Positions 10,385 through 21,017 of a stretch of DNA of 64,000 bases are shown one piece after another. Below the pieces are notes generated by a model. It searched no databases. It saw only the letters and a program-made list of their open reading frames with translations, and had not been told where the DNA came from. The stretch covers positions 186,001-250,000 of the forward strand of contig JADKEV010000001.1 in assembly GCA_016717855.1 (NCBI GenBank), given 5' to 3'. Every line of letters begins with the position of its first letter. The first letter of the stretch is position 1. The position numbers were made by a program, and so were the translations under genes. This DNA is from Betaproteobacteria bacterium. GTDB taxonomy: Bacteria; Pseudomonadota; Gammaproteobacteria; Burkholderiales; Casimicrobiaceae.

Positions 10385-10993
10385 TTGGCTGCGGCCGAAC
10401 AGCTCATCATCCGGCAGGCAACTTCAGCCGCCGACATCGAAACAGCGCGCGCGCTGTTTCTCGAGTACGCAACATGGCTGGAAATCGACTTGTGCTTCCA
10501 GGGTTTCGCGGCCGAACTGGCCGGCCTGCCCGGCGCCTATACGCCACCGCGCGGGCGCCTGCTGCTGGCCGAGGCCGGCGGCGCGACGGTGGGCTGCGTG
10601 GCGCTGCGGCCGCTGGCGGCCGATGCTTCCGGCGGGACCTGTGAGCTCAAGCGCATGTGGGTGCGGCCCGGGTTTCGCGGACTGCATGCCGGGCGCGCGC
10701 TGGTCGAGGCCGCGTTGGCCGCGGCGCTTGCAAGCGGCTACGAGCGGATCAAACTCGACACCATCCCCGCGAAAATGCCGGCCGCGGTGGCGTTGTACCG
10801 CCGTCTCGGCTTCACCGAATGCGCGCCTTACTATGACAGTCTGATCGCGGATGCGCTGTACCTGGAACGCGCGTTGCAGGGGGGGGCCGGGGAAGGGGGG
10901 GGGGGGGGGGGGGCGGGGGGGGGGGGGGTGGGGGGGGCGGGGGGGGGGGGGGGGGGGGGGGGGGGGCGCGGCGGGGCGCGGCCACCGCAGTAG
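10385..10993 (+). CDS. GNAT family N-acetyltransferase (C-terminus extended by poly-G)
   Basis: Cytoplasmic acetyltransferase using acetyl-CoA; acceptor unknown. The GNAT core is clear: beta strand CELKRMWVRPGFRG, acetyl-CoA loop RGLHAGRALVEAAL, and the closing LYRRLGFTECAPYYD. The natural domain ends near residue 163 (LYLERALQ). The last 40 residues are almost all Gly, encoded by the G tract that follows, so the true stop has probably been lost or misread. The start appears to be TTG at 10385, three bases after the SPOR gene stop. Converges with the zinc-hydrolase gene ending at 11009. Confidence 0.8.
   Translation: MAAAEQLIIRQATSAADIETARALFLEYATWLEIDLCFQGFAAELAGLPGAYTPPRGRLLLAEAGGATVGCVALRPLAADASGGTCELKRMWVRPGFRGLHAGRALVEAALAAALASGYERIKLDTIPAKMPAAVALYRRLGFTECAPYYDSLIADALYLERALQGGAGEGGGGGGAGGGGVGGAGGGGGGGGGRGGARPPQ
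10879..10980. repeat. Extreme poly-G tract
   Basis: About 100 bases, nearly pure G on the + strand, with runs of well over ten, at the 3' end of the GNAT gene in a convergent junction. No natural coding sequence here would give this. The + strand downstream reads CTTTTCAACAGCCTGCTAG (10994-11012), a sequence often seen just after stop codons in proteobacteria. The tract may be a two-colour-chemistry read artefact carried into the assembly, or a real quadruplex-forming block. Confidence 0.85.
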
Positions 10994-11008
10994 CTTTTCA
11001 ACAGCCTG

Positions 11009-12159
11009 CTAGTCGTCCAGCCCGCTCATGCCCTTGCGATGCGCAAGCGGCTTCGCACCGGCGATCCGGAACGCAACCGCGCCCGGCCAGGCCAGCGCGC
11101 CGTTCCGCTTGCGCGAAAACAGGATGCCGTCGGTGCGGGCGCGCATCGGGGTGCGCGCTGCCGCCCCCCGCGGGTCCGCCGGATCGATGATGTCGCAGAT
11201 CGCGTCGCCCTTCTTCACCCTGGCGCCCGCGGGGGCGTGGTAGGTGAGGTATCCGTTCCTGGGGCAATAGCCGACATCCATCCCGCTGATCGGTGTGGGC
11301 GCCGACTTCAGCCGCGGCAGCGCCGCGGCCCGCCCGGCAATGACGCCGCGCCGCACCAGATAACGGTAGAGGTTCCGGGCGTCCGCCGCGCCCAGCGCGT
11401 GGGTGACCTCGTGCTGGCCCCGCAGCTCCAGCGTGGTGGAGAAACACGCCTGCGGAATCGCCGCCGCCGGGAAACGCTCGGCCAACCGCGGCCATAGCGA
11501 CCCGTTGACGCCCGAGAACGTCAAGGACTGCGCGTACGGCTCGTTGTACATCGTCGCGGCCACGCCCAGGTCCGCGGCCAGTTCCTGCGCGGTGCCGCCG
11601 ATGTCGGGCTGCGCCGTGAAGAGATGAAGCGCCGCATCCATGTCGCAATGCAGGTCGATCACGACGTCGGCATCGATGGAGAGCTTCATCATCTCCACGC
11701 GCATGGTCTGCAGTTCGTTCACCGGTTGCATGGACTTCAGCTCGGCCACCGCCGCCTTGCGGATCAGGCTGACGTTGGCCGCCGCATCCCGCCCCAGTCT
11801 GGCGCCGACCCGTTCGGCGACCGCACCGGAAAGGTCCAGCCAGTTCCGGTTGAAGTTGTCGCGGCTGAGCAGGTCGTACCGCCCACGTGGGTGTTGCCGA
11901 CCAGTTGCGACTGGCCGATGGGATTGACCGTCGGCACGACGATGATCTCGCCCCGGATCCGGCCGGCCCGGTCGGCTTCGCCCAGCAGCGGCATCAGGTG
12001 GTGCAGGAGCATCGCCCCCGGCAACTCGTTGGCATGAATCGCCGCCTGGAGATAGACTTTGGGGCGGGCGCCCGCCTTGCCGTACCGCAGCCAGGCGATC
12101 GACCGGGTCGTTCCCGGCGTCATCGCCGGGAGCTTGATCTTGTTTTTCGAAACCGGCAC
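11009..12159 (-). CDS. AstE/AspA-like zinc hydrolase (succinylglutamate desuccinylase/aspartoacylase family), one probable frameshift
   Basis: Predicted zinc-dependent deacylase that cleaves an N-acyl amino acid or related amide. The zinc-binding pair IHANELPG (HxxE) lies near residue 43, and the later ligand is in DLHCDMDAALH. A C-terminal barrel-like segment (NGYLTYHAPAGARVKKGDAICDI) is typical of the bacterial family. Two frames must be joined at about 11882-11890, where NTHVG should continue as RYDLLSRDNFNRNW; one G is missing there. With the correction the product is about 383 residues. It is divergent from the second importer operon (83 bases apart), so the two may share a regulator and a substrate. 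Confidence 0.85.
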
Positions 12160-12242
12160 GATTGGGACTCCTGAATCCGGAAAGCAGTAGTAGGATAGCG
12201 CGGGGCCATTCTAACAAGGTTCTTTGCTCAAAGGAGCCAGAC

Positions 12243-14033
12243 ATGACGGAACGTGAACTGAGGGGTTTGATCGAGGCAGTACGCAAGGGAAGCATCACGC
12301 GCAGGCAGTTTGTCGGAACGATGCTGGGCGTGGGGATCGCCGCGCCGATCGCGGGCCAGTTGCTCATGCATGCGGGCATCGCCCAGGCGCAACCCGCGTC
12401 GACGTACAAGGGAACCAAGCGCGGCGGCGGCGGCGCGCTCAAGGTGTTGTGGTGGCAAGGCGCGACCCTGCTCAACCCCCACTTCGCCACCGGCACCAAG
12501 GACCAGGACGGTTCGCGGATCTTCTACGAGCCGCTTGCGGGCTGGGACACCGAGGGCAACCTGATTCCCGTGCTCGCGGCCGAAACTCCGACACCGGCGA
12601 ACGGCGGCGTGTCCAGGGACGGCAAGTCCATCACCTGGAAGCTGAAGCGGGACGTGCAGTGGCACGACGGCAAGCCGTTCACTTCGGCCGACGTGGTTTT
12701 CAATTGGGAGTATGCGGCCGACCCGGCAACGTCAGCGGTCACCATCGGCTCCTACAAGGATGTCGTGGCGACGGCGGTCGACGCCTATACGGTGCGCGTG
12801 GACTACAAGAAGGCCTCGCCGTTCTGGGCCGACCCGTTCGTGGGCACGCGGGGCATGCTCATCCCCAAGCACTTGTTCGAGGCGTACAAGGGCGCGAAAT
12901 CGCGCGACGCGCCGAACAACCTGAAGCCGGTCGGCACGGGACCGTACAAGTTCGACAGCTTCACCCCAGGCGACATGGTCCGCGGCACGCTCAACGCCAA
13001 CTACCACATGCCGAACCGCCCGTTCTTCGACACCATCGAGATGAAGGGCGGCGGCGACGCCGTGTCGGCCGCGCGCGCGGTGCTGCAGACCGGCGAGTTC
13101 GACTACGCGTGGAACCTGCAGGTCGAGGACGAGATCCTGGCCAAGCTGGAGCAGGGCGGCAAGGGCCGCGTCGTCATCATTCCCGGCGGCGACATCGAGT
13201 TCATCCAGTTCAACTTCACCGATCCGTGGAACGAAGTCGACGGCGAGCGGGCCAGCATCAAGTCCAAGCATCCGCTGTTCACCGACCCGGCCGTGCGCGA
13301 AGCGATGAACCTGCTGATCGACCGCGATTCGGTGCAGAAATTCATCTACGGGCGCACCGGGATCGCGACGGCCAATTTCGTCAACAACCCGCCTAAGTAC
13401 CGGTCGCCCAACAACAAGTTCGAGTTCAACGTGGACAAGGCCAACCAGGTCCTCGAGACGGCGGGCTGGAAGAAGGGATCCGACGGCATCCGGGAAAAAG
13501 GCGGCAAAAAGCTCAAGGTTGTCTACCAGACCTCCGTGAACCAGCCGCGGCAGAAGGCGCAGGCGATCGTCAAGCAGGCCGCACAGAAGGCGGGCATCGA
13601 CATCGAACTGAAGACGGTCACCGCGTCGGTGTTCTTTTCCTCCGACTTCGCCAACCCGGACGTCTACACCAAGCTGTTCTGCGACATGCAGATGTACACG
13701 ACGACGATGACGCAGCCGGACCCGGAAATCTTCATGAACCAGTACGTGTCGTGGGAAATTTCCAGCAAGGCGAACAAGTGGCAAGGCCGCAACGTCACGC
13801 GCTGGACCAGCGACGAGTACGACAAGGCGTACCGCGACGCCGAAGGCGAGCTGGATCCGGTCAAGCGGACCGCGCTGTTCATCAAGATGAATGACCTGGT
13901 GATACAGAACCGGGTCATCGTCCCGCTGGTGTCGCGGCCGCGCGTGCGCGCGTCCAACCTCAAGCTGAAGGTGCCGGAGAGCGGCTGGGACAGCGATTTC
14001 TGGGCGCTGCAAGACTGGTATCGCGACGCATGA
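12243..14033 (+). CDS. Peptide-type ABC transporter substrate-binding protein with Tat-like signal
   Basis: Periplasmic solute receptor of the SBP_bac_5 family, 596 residues. The N-terminus carries a twin-arginine-like signal, SITRRQFVGTMLGVGIAAP, from about residue 18, ending near AQAQPA; export by Tat is unusual but known for these receptors. Family segments include WKLKRDVQWHDGKPFTSADV and PVGTGPYKFDS. The start at 12243 is fixed by AAGGAG six bases upstream. First gene of a five-gene operon; the permease start overlaps its stop by four bases. Confidence 0.93.
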   Translation: MTERELRGLIEAVRKGSITRRQFVGTMLGVGIAAPIAGQLLMHAGIAQAQPASTYKGTKRGGGGALKVLWWQGATLLNPHFATGTKDQDGSRIFYEPLAGWDTEGNLIPVLAAETPTPANGGVSRDGKSITWKLKRDVQWHDGKPFTSADVVFNWEYAADPATSAVTIGSYKDVVATAVDAYTVRVDYKKASPFWADPFVGTRGMLIPKHLFEAYKGAKSRDAPNNLKPVGTGPYKFDSFTPGDMVRGTLNANYHMPNRPFFDTIEMKGGGDAVSAARAVLQTGEFDYAWNLQVEDEILAKLEQGGKGRVVIIPGGDIEFIQFNFTDPWNEVDGERASIKSKHPLFTDPAVREAMNLLIDRDSVQKFIYGRTGIATANFVNNPPKYRSPNNKFEFNVDKANQVLETAGWKKGSDGIREKGGKKLKVVYQTSVNQPRQKAQAIVKQAAQKAGIDIELKTVTASVFFSSDFANPDVYTKLFCDMQMYTTTMTQPDPEIFMNQYVSWEISSKANKWQGRNVTRWTSDEYDKAYRDAEGELDPVKRTALFIKMNDLVIQNRVIVPLVSRPRVRASNLKLKVPESGWDSDFWALQDWYRDA

Positions 14034-14998
14034 CGCTACCGGGGACGTATGTCCTCAGACGACTGCTGATTGCCCTGCCCAGCCTGCTGGGCATCAGCAT
14101 CGTCCTCTTTACCGTACTCGCGCTGGCGCCGGGCGACCCGTTCGGCGACATCGTGAGCAACCCGAACATACCGGCGGATGTCGCGGCCAACCTGCGGTTG
14201 AAGTTCGGGATGGATGATCCCGTCGCGGTGCGCTACCTGCGCTGGCTGACCGCGATGCTCCAGGGCGACTGGGGCTTTTCGTTCGCCAGCCGGATCGACG
14301 TGGACACGCTGATCATGCAGCGGCTGTGGACGACGCTGCTGGTGATCGGTTCGTCGCAAGTCCTGGCGCTGCTGATCGCGTTGCCGGTCGGCATCTACGC
14401 GGCCACGCGTCCTTACTCTCTGTTCGACCAGGTCGCCAACACGCTGACCTTCATCGGCTTCTCGCTGCCCACGTTTTTCACCGGCCTGCTGCTGATCCTG
14501 GTCTTCTCCATCCAGCTCGACTGGCTGCCGTTCGTGTACCGCTCCGATATCAGCGCCACCGGCTGGCGCTTCTTCTGGGAACACTTCCGGCAGACCATCA
14601 TGCCGGTGTCCGTGCTGGCGCTGTTCCAGGCGGCATCGTGGACGCGCTACGTGCGCTCGGCCGCGCTCGATGTGATCCGGCTCGACTACGTGACCACCGC
14701 GCGCTCCAAGGGCCTGAAGGAGCGCGTCGTGATCATGAAGCACGTTGTGCGCAACGCGCTGATTCCCGTCGTCACGCTGGTGGCCCTGCAGCTGCCGGCG
14801 ATTTTCGGCGGCGCCATCGTCACCGAGCAGATCTTCCGCGTGCCCGGCATCGGATCGCTGCTGATCAGCGCAATCCTTGCCAACGACACGCCGGTGATCA
14901 TGGCCGTCACGTTCGTCTTTTCATGCCTGGTGATTTCCTTCAATCTGCTCGCGGACATCCTCTATGGCTGGCTCGACCCTCGCATCTCCCTCCGGTAG
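14030..14998 (+). CDS. Dipeptide/oligopeptide ABC transporter permease, DppB type
   Basis: Inner-membrane permease of 322 residues. It opens with YVLRRLLIALPSLLGISIVLF, then LAPGDPFGD, and carries the EAA loop LDYVTTARSKGLKERVVIMKHVVRN. ATGA overlap with the receptor gene implies translational coupling. It is the second gene of the importer operon and partners the DppC-type permease that follows. Confidence 0.93.
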   Translation: MTLPGTYVLRRLLIALPSLLGISIVLFTVLALAPGDPFGDIVSNPNIPADVAANLRLKFGMDDPVAVRYLRWLTAMLQGDWGFSFASRIDVDTLIMQRLWTTLLVIGSSQVLALLIALPVGIYAATRPYSLFDQVANTLTFIGFSLPTFFTGLLLILVFSIQLDWLPFVYRSDISATGWRFFWEHFRQTIMPVSVLALFQAASWTRYVRSAALDVIRLDYVTTARSKGLKERVVIMKHVVRNALIPVVTLVALQLPAIFGGAIVTEQIFRVPGIGSLLISAILANDTPVIMAVTFVFSCLVISFNLLADILYGWLDPRISLR

Positions 14999-15902
14999 CA
15001 TGGTGGCGCCGGTGCGGCGCGCGGCCACCGTGTCGCTCACGCAGGACATCTGGCGGCGCTTCAAGCGCCACCGGCTGGCACTGTTCGGCGCCGTCATCCT
15101 GCTGGTGATCATCGCCGGCGTCGCCATCGGCCCCTGGCTGTGGACGGTGCCGATCAACGAGATCGACTTCAACGCCCGGTTGAAGCCCCCGTCCTGGCAG
15201 CACCCGTTCGGCACCGACGACCTGGGCCAGGACCTGTTCTCGCGGATGCTCTATGGCGGCCGGATCTCGATCGCCGTGGGCCTGGCCGCGATGACCATCG
15301 CGATCGTCGTCGGCACCATCATCGGCGCGATCGCCGGGATGTCGCGCGGGCTGGTCGACACCTTCCTGATGTGGCTGACCGACCTGTTCCTGTCGCTGCC
15401 GCAGCTGCCGCTGCTGCTGCTGATCATCTACCTGTTCCGCGATTCGCTGAAGAAGATCGTCGGCGCCGAGACCGGCGTGTTCATCATGATTGTCGTCGTG
15501 ATCGGCGGCTTCCGCTGGATGCCGGTGGCGCGGCTGGTGCGCGCGCAGTTCCTGTCGCTGCGGGAAAAGGAATTCGTCGAGGCGGCGCGCGCGCTCGGGG
15601 CGAGCCGCCTGCGGCAGGTGGCGCGCCACATCCTGCCCAACGCGCTCGGACCGGTCATCGTCGCGGGGACGATCGACGTCGCCGCCGCGATCATCGCCGA
15701 GTCGACGCTGTCGTTCCTGGGGCTCGGCTTTCCCCCGGACATCCCGACCTGGGGGCGGGTGCTGTTCGACGCGAAGGACTACCTGGACACGTCGCCGTAC
15801 TGGGCGCTGTTTCCGGGCACGCTGATCTTCCTTACCGTGCTGTCGATCAACTACATCGGCGACGGGCTGCGCGACGCGCTCGACCCGCGCCGGGTGTTGT
15901 GA
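14964..15902 (+). CDS. Dipeptide/oligopeptide ABC transporter permease, DppC type
   Basis: Inner-membrane permease of 312 residues, or 300 if translation begins at the ATG at 15000, just after the upstream stop. Neither start has a clear ribosome binding site. DppC features: first helix RLALFGAVILLVIIAGVAIGP, the loop HPFGTDDLGQDLFSRMLYG, and the EAA loop KEFVEAARALGASRLRQVARHILPN. Co-transcribed with the DppB-type partner and the two ATPase genes downstream. Confidence 0.92.
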   Translation: MAGSTLASPSGSMVAPVRRAATVSLTQDIWRRFKRHRLALFGAVILLVIIAGVAIGPWLWTVPINEIDFNARLKPPSWQHPFGTDDLGQDLFSRMLYGGRISIAVGLAAMTIAIVVGTIIGAIAGMSRGLVDTFLMWLTDLFLSLPQLPLLLLIIYLFRDSLKKIVGAETGVFIMIVVVIGGFRWMPVARLVRAQFLSLREKEFVEAARALGASRLRQVARHILPNALGPVIVAGTIDVAAAIIAESTLSFLGLGFPPDIPTWGRVLFDAKDYLDTSPYWALFPGTLIFLTVLSINYIGDGLRDALDPRRVL

Positions 15903-15906
15903 CGCC

Positions 15907-16937
<1,031 letters not shown>

Positions 16938-16941
<4 letters not shown>

Positions 16942-17960
16942 GCACGGCGCGGCGCGATCCGTTTCCGGCGCTGGCGGACCAGCCGCTGTTGCGCGTCAAC
17001 GAACTCGTCAAGCATTTCCCCGTCAAGGGCGGCCTCTTCGGCCGCACATCCGGCAGCGTGCGCGCGGTCGACGGGGTGAGCTTCGAGCTCGCGAAAGGCG
17101 AAACCCTGGGGCTGGTCGGCGAATCGGGCTGCGGCAAGTCCACGACCGGGCGCTGCATCCTGCGGCTGATCGAGCCGACTTCGGGCGAGGTCTGGTTCGA
17201 AGGCCGCAACGTCGTCGGCCTCGGCCGCGAGGCGATGCGCGCGCTGTGCCGCGACATGCAGATCATCTTCCAGGACCCGTACGCGTCGCTGGATCCGCGG
17301 ATGACCGTCGGCGCCATCGTCGGCGAAGCGCTGGTCATCCACAACCTCACGAAAACCGAGACCCAGTACCGCGAGCGCATCGTCGAATTGCTGGAGACCG
17401 TCGGGCTGCACGCCGATCACCTGCGCCGCTACCCGCACGAGTTCTCCGGCGGCCAGCGCCAGCGCATCGGGATCGCGCGCGCGCTGGCGGTGTCGCCCAA
17501 GCTGATCGTCTGCGACGAGCCGGTGTCGGCGCTGGACGTCTCGATCCAGGCGCAGGTCATCAACCTGCTCGAGGACCTGCAGCAGAAGTTCGATCTCACC
17601 TATCTGTTCATCGCCCACGACCTGTCGGTGGTCGAGCACATCAGCGACCGCGTCGCGGTCATGTACCTGGGGCGCATCGTCGAGATCGCGCCGGCGCGCG
17701 AGTTGTACACCACGCCGCGCCATCCATACACCGAGGCGCTGCTCTCCGCGGTGCCGATCCCCGAACCCGGCCTGAAGCGCACGCGCATCCGGCTGGTCGG
17801 CGACGTGCCCAACCCCATCAACCCGCCCTCCGGCTGCCATTTTCATCCGCGCTGCCCGAAGGTGATGGAGCGCTGCAAGACCGAATCGCCGGCGTTCCGG
17901 CAGGTCAGCGGCGGGCATTGGGCGGCGTGTCATTTGAACGACTCCGCCGGGTTGACCTGA
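16938..17960 (+). CDS. Peptide ABC transporter ATPase, DppF type
   Basis: Second ATPase subunit, 340 residues. Walker A GESGCGKST, Q-loop FQDPYASLDP, signature FSGGQRQRI, Walker B ending CDEPVSALD, and the C-terminal Cys-containing extension CHFHPRCPKVMERC. The start at 16938 is set by the ATGA overlap with the upstream gene. Last gene of the operon; a large inverted repeat follows. Unlike the first importer, D and F are separate here. Confidence 0.94.
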
Positions 17961-17968
17961 CGTAGCCG

Positions 17969-18116
17969 CCGTAGGATGGGTGGAGCGCAGCGATACCCAT
18001 CTGCAATTTCAACCCCGACCGTCCGGATGTCGCTGCGCGGGGGAAATCGCCAGCGAGGCATGCGTTCCGTACGATTCAACGATGATGGGTATCGCTGCGC
18101 TCCACCCATCCTACGG
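17969..18116. repeat. Long inverted repeat built from two GGTGGAGCG-type units (possible bidirectional terminator)
   Basis: Two copies of the roughly 33-base dispersed unit (GGATGGGTGGAGCGCAGCGA core) face each other at 17969-18001 and 18084-18116, separated by about 82 bases. The arms are essentially perfect complements and would form a strong stem in RNA from either strand. The element sits exactly between two convergent genes (stops at 17960 and 18163), where a two-way terminator would be expected. The unit is the same as at 6412 and 57644. Confidence 0.85.
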
Positions 18117-18162
18117 ACCTACCCCCTGCCCCATCCTGGGCCGCACTTGGGCTCTGCCCGCC

Positions 18163-18822
18163 TCAGAGGATCCCGTACTTCCGGTACACGTCCCCCAACA
18201 GCGTGCCCTGCTCCAGTTCGGCACGCGTGTGATTCTCGCCGGTGAGCTTCTGCCGCGCCCGCTCCAGGGCCTCGCCTGCACGCTCCCGCGGGATCACGAC
18301 CACGCCGTCGGCGTCGCCGAACACGAGGTCGCCGGAGGCCACGCGCACGCCCGCGCACTCGACCGGCGTGTCCCGCTCGACCATGCGGCCGCGGCCCTTG
18401 GTGTCGAGCGGGCCGATGCCGCCGTGAAAGACGGGGAAGGACAGCGCGCGGATCTGCCGGATGTCGCGCACCAGCCCGTCGGTGACGCAGCCCGCGGCGC
18501 CGCGCATTTTCGCGGCGGTCGAAAGCAGTTCGCCCCACGGCGCCAGCCGCGTCGTCGGGCCATTGCAGGCCAGCACCGGCACGTCGCCCGGCTGCAGGTC
18601 GTCGACCAGTTCGATCTCGACCTGGTACGGATTCTCGCCCGCCCGCGTTTCGTACACCGGCATGTACAGCCCGGTGCGCGCGCGGCCGATCAGCACGCTG
18701 TTTTCGTCGAGAGGGCGCATGAAGGGCCGCATCGCCTGGCCCATCAGGCCCATGCCGTCCAGCACGTCGGACAGGATGGCGGCACTGCACGCCTCGAAAC
18801 CCGCGAGATCGATCGCTTTCAT
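18163..18822 (-). CDS. RraA-family protein (possible HMG/CHA-type aldolase or RraA-like)
   Basis: A 219-residue member of the RraA/dimethylmenaquinone-methyltransferase-like fold. It carries the conserved segment GCVTDGLVRDIRQI (Thr114, Asp115, Arg119, Asp120), the substrate and metal site in the aldolase members, followed by GDADGVVVIP. In this family some members are 4-hydroxy-4-methyl-2-oxoglutarate aldolases and some regulate RNase E; the sequence alone does not decide, though the aldolase motif is intact. The start at 18822 is supported by GAGGAGG about ten bases upstream. It follows the aldo/keto reductase gene on the same strand. Confidence 0.8.
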   Translation of the reverse strand: MKAIDLAGFEACSAAILSDVLDGMGLMGQAMRPFMRPLDENSVLIGRARTGLYMPVYETRAGENPYQVEIELVDDLQPGDVPVLACNGPTTRLAPWGELLSTAAKMRGAAGCVTDGLVRDIRQIRALSFPVFHGGIGPLDTKGRGRMVERDTPVECAGVRVASGDLVFGDADGVVVIPRERAGEALERARQKLTGENHTRAELEQGTLLGDVYRKYGIL

Positions 18823-18914
18823 TGCGGCAATGCCTCCTCTTTTCGCGCCCCGGCGGGGCGCAGTCATCAATGGAACGTCAGCCCGCCGTATCCGCCGCCC
18901 CCGCCGCATGCCCG

Positions 18915-19856
18915 CTATGGTGCAGCGGCGATGCGGTCGATTTCAGCGAGTTCGTCGGGCGTCAGGCGCCAGCCCGCGGCGGCGACGTTGATGTCGATCT
19001 GCTCCGGCGTCGTCGCCCCGGCGATGACGCTCGCCACCTCGCGATGCGATGCCAGCCAGCTGAACGCGAGTTCGGCCAGCGTCCGGTTGCGCGCCGCGCA
19101 GAACGCATCCAGCCCCTCGACGATCGCCCAGTTGCGCTCGGTCAGGAAGCGCTCGGCCGAGGCCTTGGCGCTACGCAGGCGTCCGGCCGGCAGCGGCGCG
19201 CCGCGCTTGTACTTCCCGGTCAGCAATCCGCCCGCCAGCGGAAAGTACGGAAGCAGGCCGAGGCCGTAGGCGCCGAGCACGGGAAACATCGTCTTTTCGA
19301 CGTCGCGCACGAGCAGGCTGTACTCGTCCTGCGTCGAGATGAAGCCATGCAGTCCATGATGGCGTGCCGTCCACATGGCGTCGGCGACCTGCCACGGCGC
19401 CAGGTTCGAACAGCCGATGTAGCGCACCTTGCCCTGGCGCACCAGGTCGTCCAGCGCGCGCAGTGTCTCCTCGATCGGCGTCAGCGGGTCCGGCCAGTGC
19501 AATTGGTACAGGTCGATCCAGTCGGTCTTGAGCCGGCGCAGGCTCGCTTCGACGGCGCTCATGATGTAGCGGCGGCTGGCGCATTTCAGTGTCTGCGTGT
19601 CGTCCATCGGCGAAGCGAACTTGGTGGCCAGGACGATGCGCTGGCGGCGCTCGCCCAGCGCCTCGCCCAGGCACGTTTCCGACCCGCCGCGATTGCCGTA
19701 GCTGTCGGCGGTATCGAAGAACGTGATGCCGGCATCGAGCGCGCGGTCGACGACCCGCCGCGTGCCCGGCAGGTCGACGCGCGCGCCGAAATTGTTGCAG
19801 CCCAGACCGACCAGCGATACGCGCAGGCCCGAACTTCCGATGTTCCTGGATTCCAT
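18915..19856 (-). CDS. Aldo/keto reductase
   Basis: NADPH-dependent carbonyl reductase of 313 residues with the complete tetrad: Asp48 and Tyr53 (DTADSYG), Lys79 (ATKF) and His120 (YQLHWPD). The C-terminal cofactor-binding segment VIAGATTPEQIDINV is typical of the YajO/Gpr-like AKR branch. The 92-base gap to the RraA-like gene allows co-transcription. Substrate unknown. Confidence 0.92.
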   Translation of the reverse strand: MESRNIGSSGLRVSLVGLGCNNFGARVDLPGTRRVVDRALDAGITFFDTADSYGNRGGSETCLGEALGERRQRIVLATKFASPMDDTQTLKCASRRYIMSAVEASLRRLKTDWIDLYQLHWPDPLTPIEETLRALDDLVRQGKVRYIGCSNLAPWQVADAMWTARHHGLHGFISTQDEYSLLVRDVEKTMFPVLGAYGLGLLPYFPLAGGLLTGKYKRGAPLPAGRLRSAKASAERFLTERNWAIVEGLDAFCAARNRTLAELAFSWLASHREVASVIAGATTPEQIDINVAAAGWRLTPDELAEIDRIAAAP

Positions 19857-19984
19857 TGTCACCGCACCCCGGGGTATGTGATACCGCGAGAATACCGCGC
19901 CTGCGCGCCACGCGGCATGGTCAGCAGTAGGGATGCACGCGGACCGGGCGCCGGGGACAACCGCAGGTTTCCGGCGTGCCGGCG

Positions 19985-20956
19985 TCAGTCGGCGGTTTCG
20001 CTCGCCAGCGCCCGCAGATCGGCGGCCCAGCCCCGCAGCTTCTTCGACAGGTATTGCCGCTGTGCAGCCGTGGCCCGGTTGTGGAGGTCGGCCGTGACCT
20101 TGCAGTTGTGCTGCAACACGCGCTCCGCGTACAACCGGTGCGCCTCGCGCGGCGACCGCCCGAACCGCTCGATCCAGGCCTGGATCTGGGAGCGCCCCGC
20201 CGCGCTGTCGGGCTCGACGATGAGCCGCCGCAATGTCTGCAGCGCATCCTGCTGCCGGCGCCGCCGCTCGGCCAGGGTCATGCCCGGATCGAACGGCGAC
20301 TCGGCCACCCAGCGCTCGAGGCGCTCCTTCTGCTGCGCATCGAGGTCGCCGTAAAACGATTCCGCCCGGTCGACCAACCGCTCGAGCGCATCGTCGCGCC
20401 GGCGCGCCGGGTTCTGCTGCATGTACTCCTCGCGGAACTCGGCTTCCGTTTTCGCGTACCGCTGTTCGATGTGCGCCAGTTGCGCCGGCTTGAGCGTGCG
20501 CCCGATGTCGGCGATCGCCGGCAACGCCTGGGCCACGCTGCGGTCGACGCGGGTGCGCACCTCGCCCCACAACGCGCAGACCCGCTCCGCGCTGGTATCC
20601 GCGGGCACCTCGGCATCGACCCGCATGAGGAACTCGGCGTAGTCGGCAAGCTGCGTCCGCCGATGCCACGCGAGCCACGACTTGAGCGCCTCGCGCACGC
20701 GCGCCGCCTGCGCGTCGTCGAAATCGGCGTAGTTGTCGAGCCAGCGAAACGCCACCCAGTCGGCCTGGTGGTAACCCAGGCGCAACGCGCTGCAGCCGCC
20801 CAGCAGCGCCAGCGCGACGCAGAGCGCCGCGGCGGCCGCCACCTGGAGCAGGCGGCGCGCTGTGGCTGTGGCTGGCACAGCCGCGGATAGGCTGACGGCG
20901 ACGGGCATGGGCGCCGGCGCCCGGCCACGCGTCCAATCCATGACGGTTCCTCGCAT
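19985..20956 (-). CDS. DUF6279-like lipoprotein
   Basis: A 323-residue protein (or 318 from the ATG at 20941) with a lipobox ALLGGCSALRL near residue 55, so lipid-anchored after signal peptidase II cleavage. The mature part begins LGYHQADWVAFRWLDNYADFD, the hallmark of a lipoprotein family common in beta- and gammaproteobacteria, and is largely alpha-helical with many Arg/Glu pairs. Function unknown. The long N-terminus before the hydrophobic core suggests that the true start may be further downstream. Confidence 0.75.
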   Translation of the reverse strand: MRGTVMDWTRGRAPAPMPVAVSLSAAVPATATARRLLQVAAAAALCVALALLGGCSALRLGYHQADWVAFRWLDNYADFDDAQAARVREALKSWLAWHRRTQLADYAEFLMRVDAEVPADTSAERVCALWGEVRTRVDRSVAQALPAIADIGRTLKPAQLAHIEQRYAKTEAEFREEYMQQNPARRRDDALERLVDRAESFYGDLDAQQKERLERWVAESPFDPGMTLAERRRRQQDALQTLRRLIVEPDSAAGRSQIQAWIERFGRSPREAHRLYAERVLQHNCKVTADLHNRATAAQRQYLSKKLRGWAADLRALASETAD

Positions 20957-21017
20957 TGGGGATGCGACGGATTCTAACGCCGTTCGGTCCGGCGAAGTAG
21001 CGCGCGCGGACCCGCGG

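Noticed and set aside
10879..10980. Glycine-rich C-terminal domain of the acetyltransferase
   Set aside because: The poly-Gly tail is just translated poly-G, a block of the kind also seen in a non-coding region at 8185; the GNAT fold is already complete before it.
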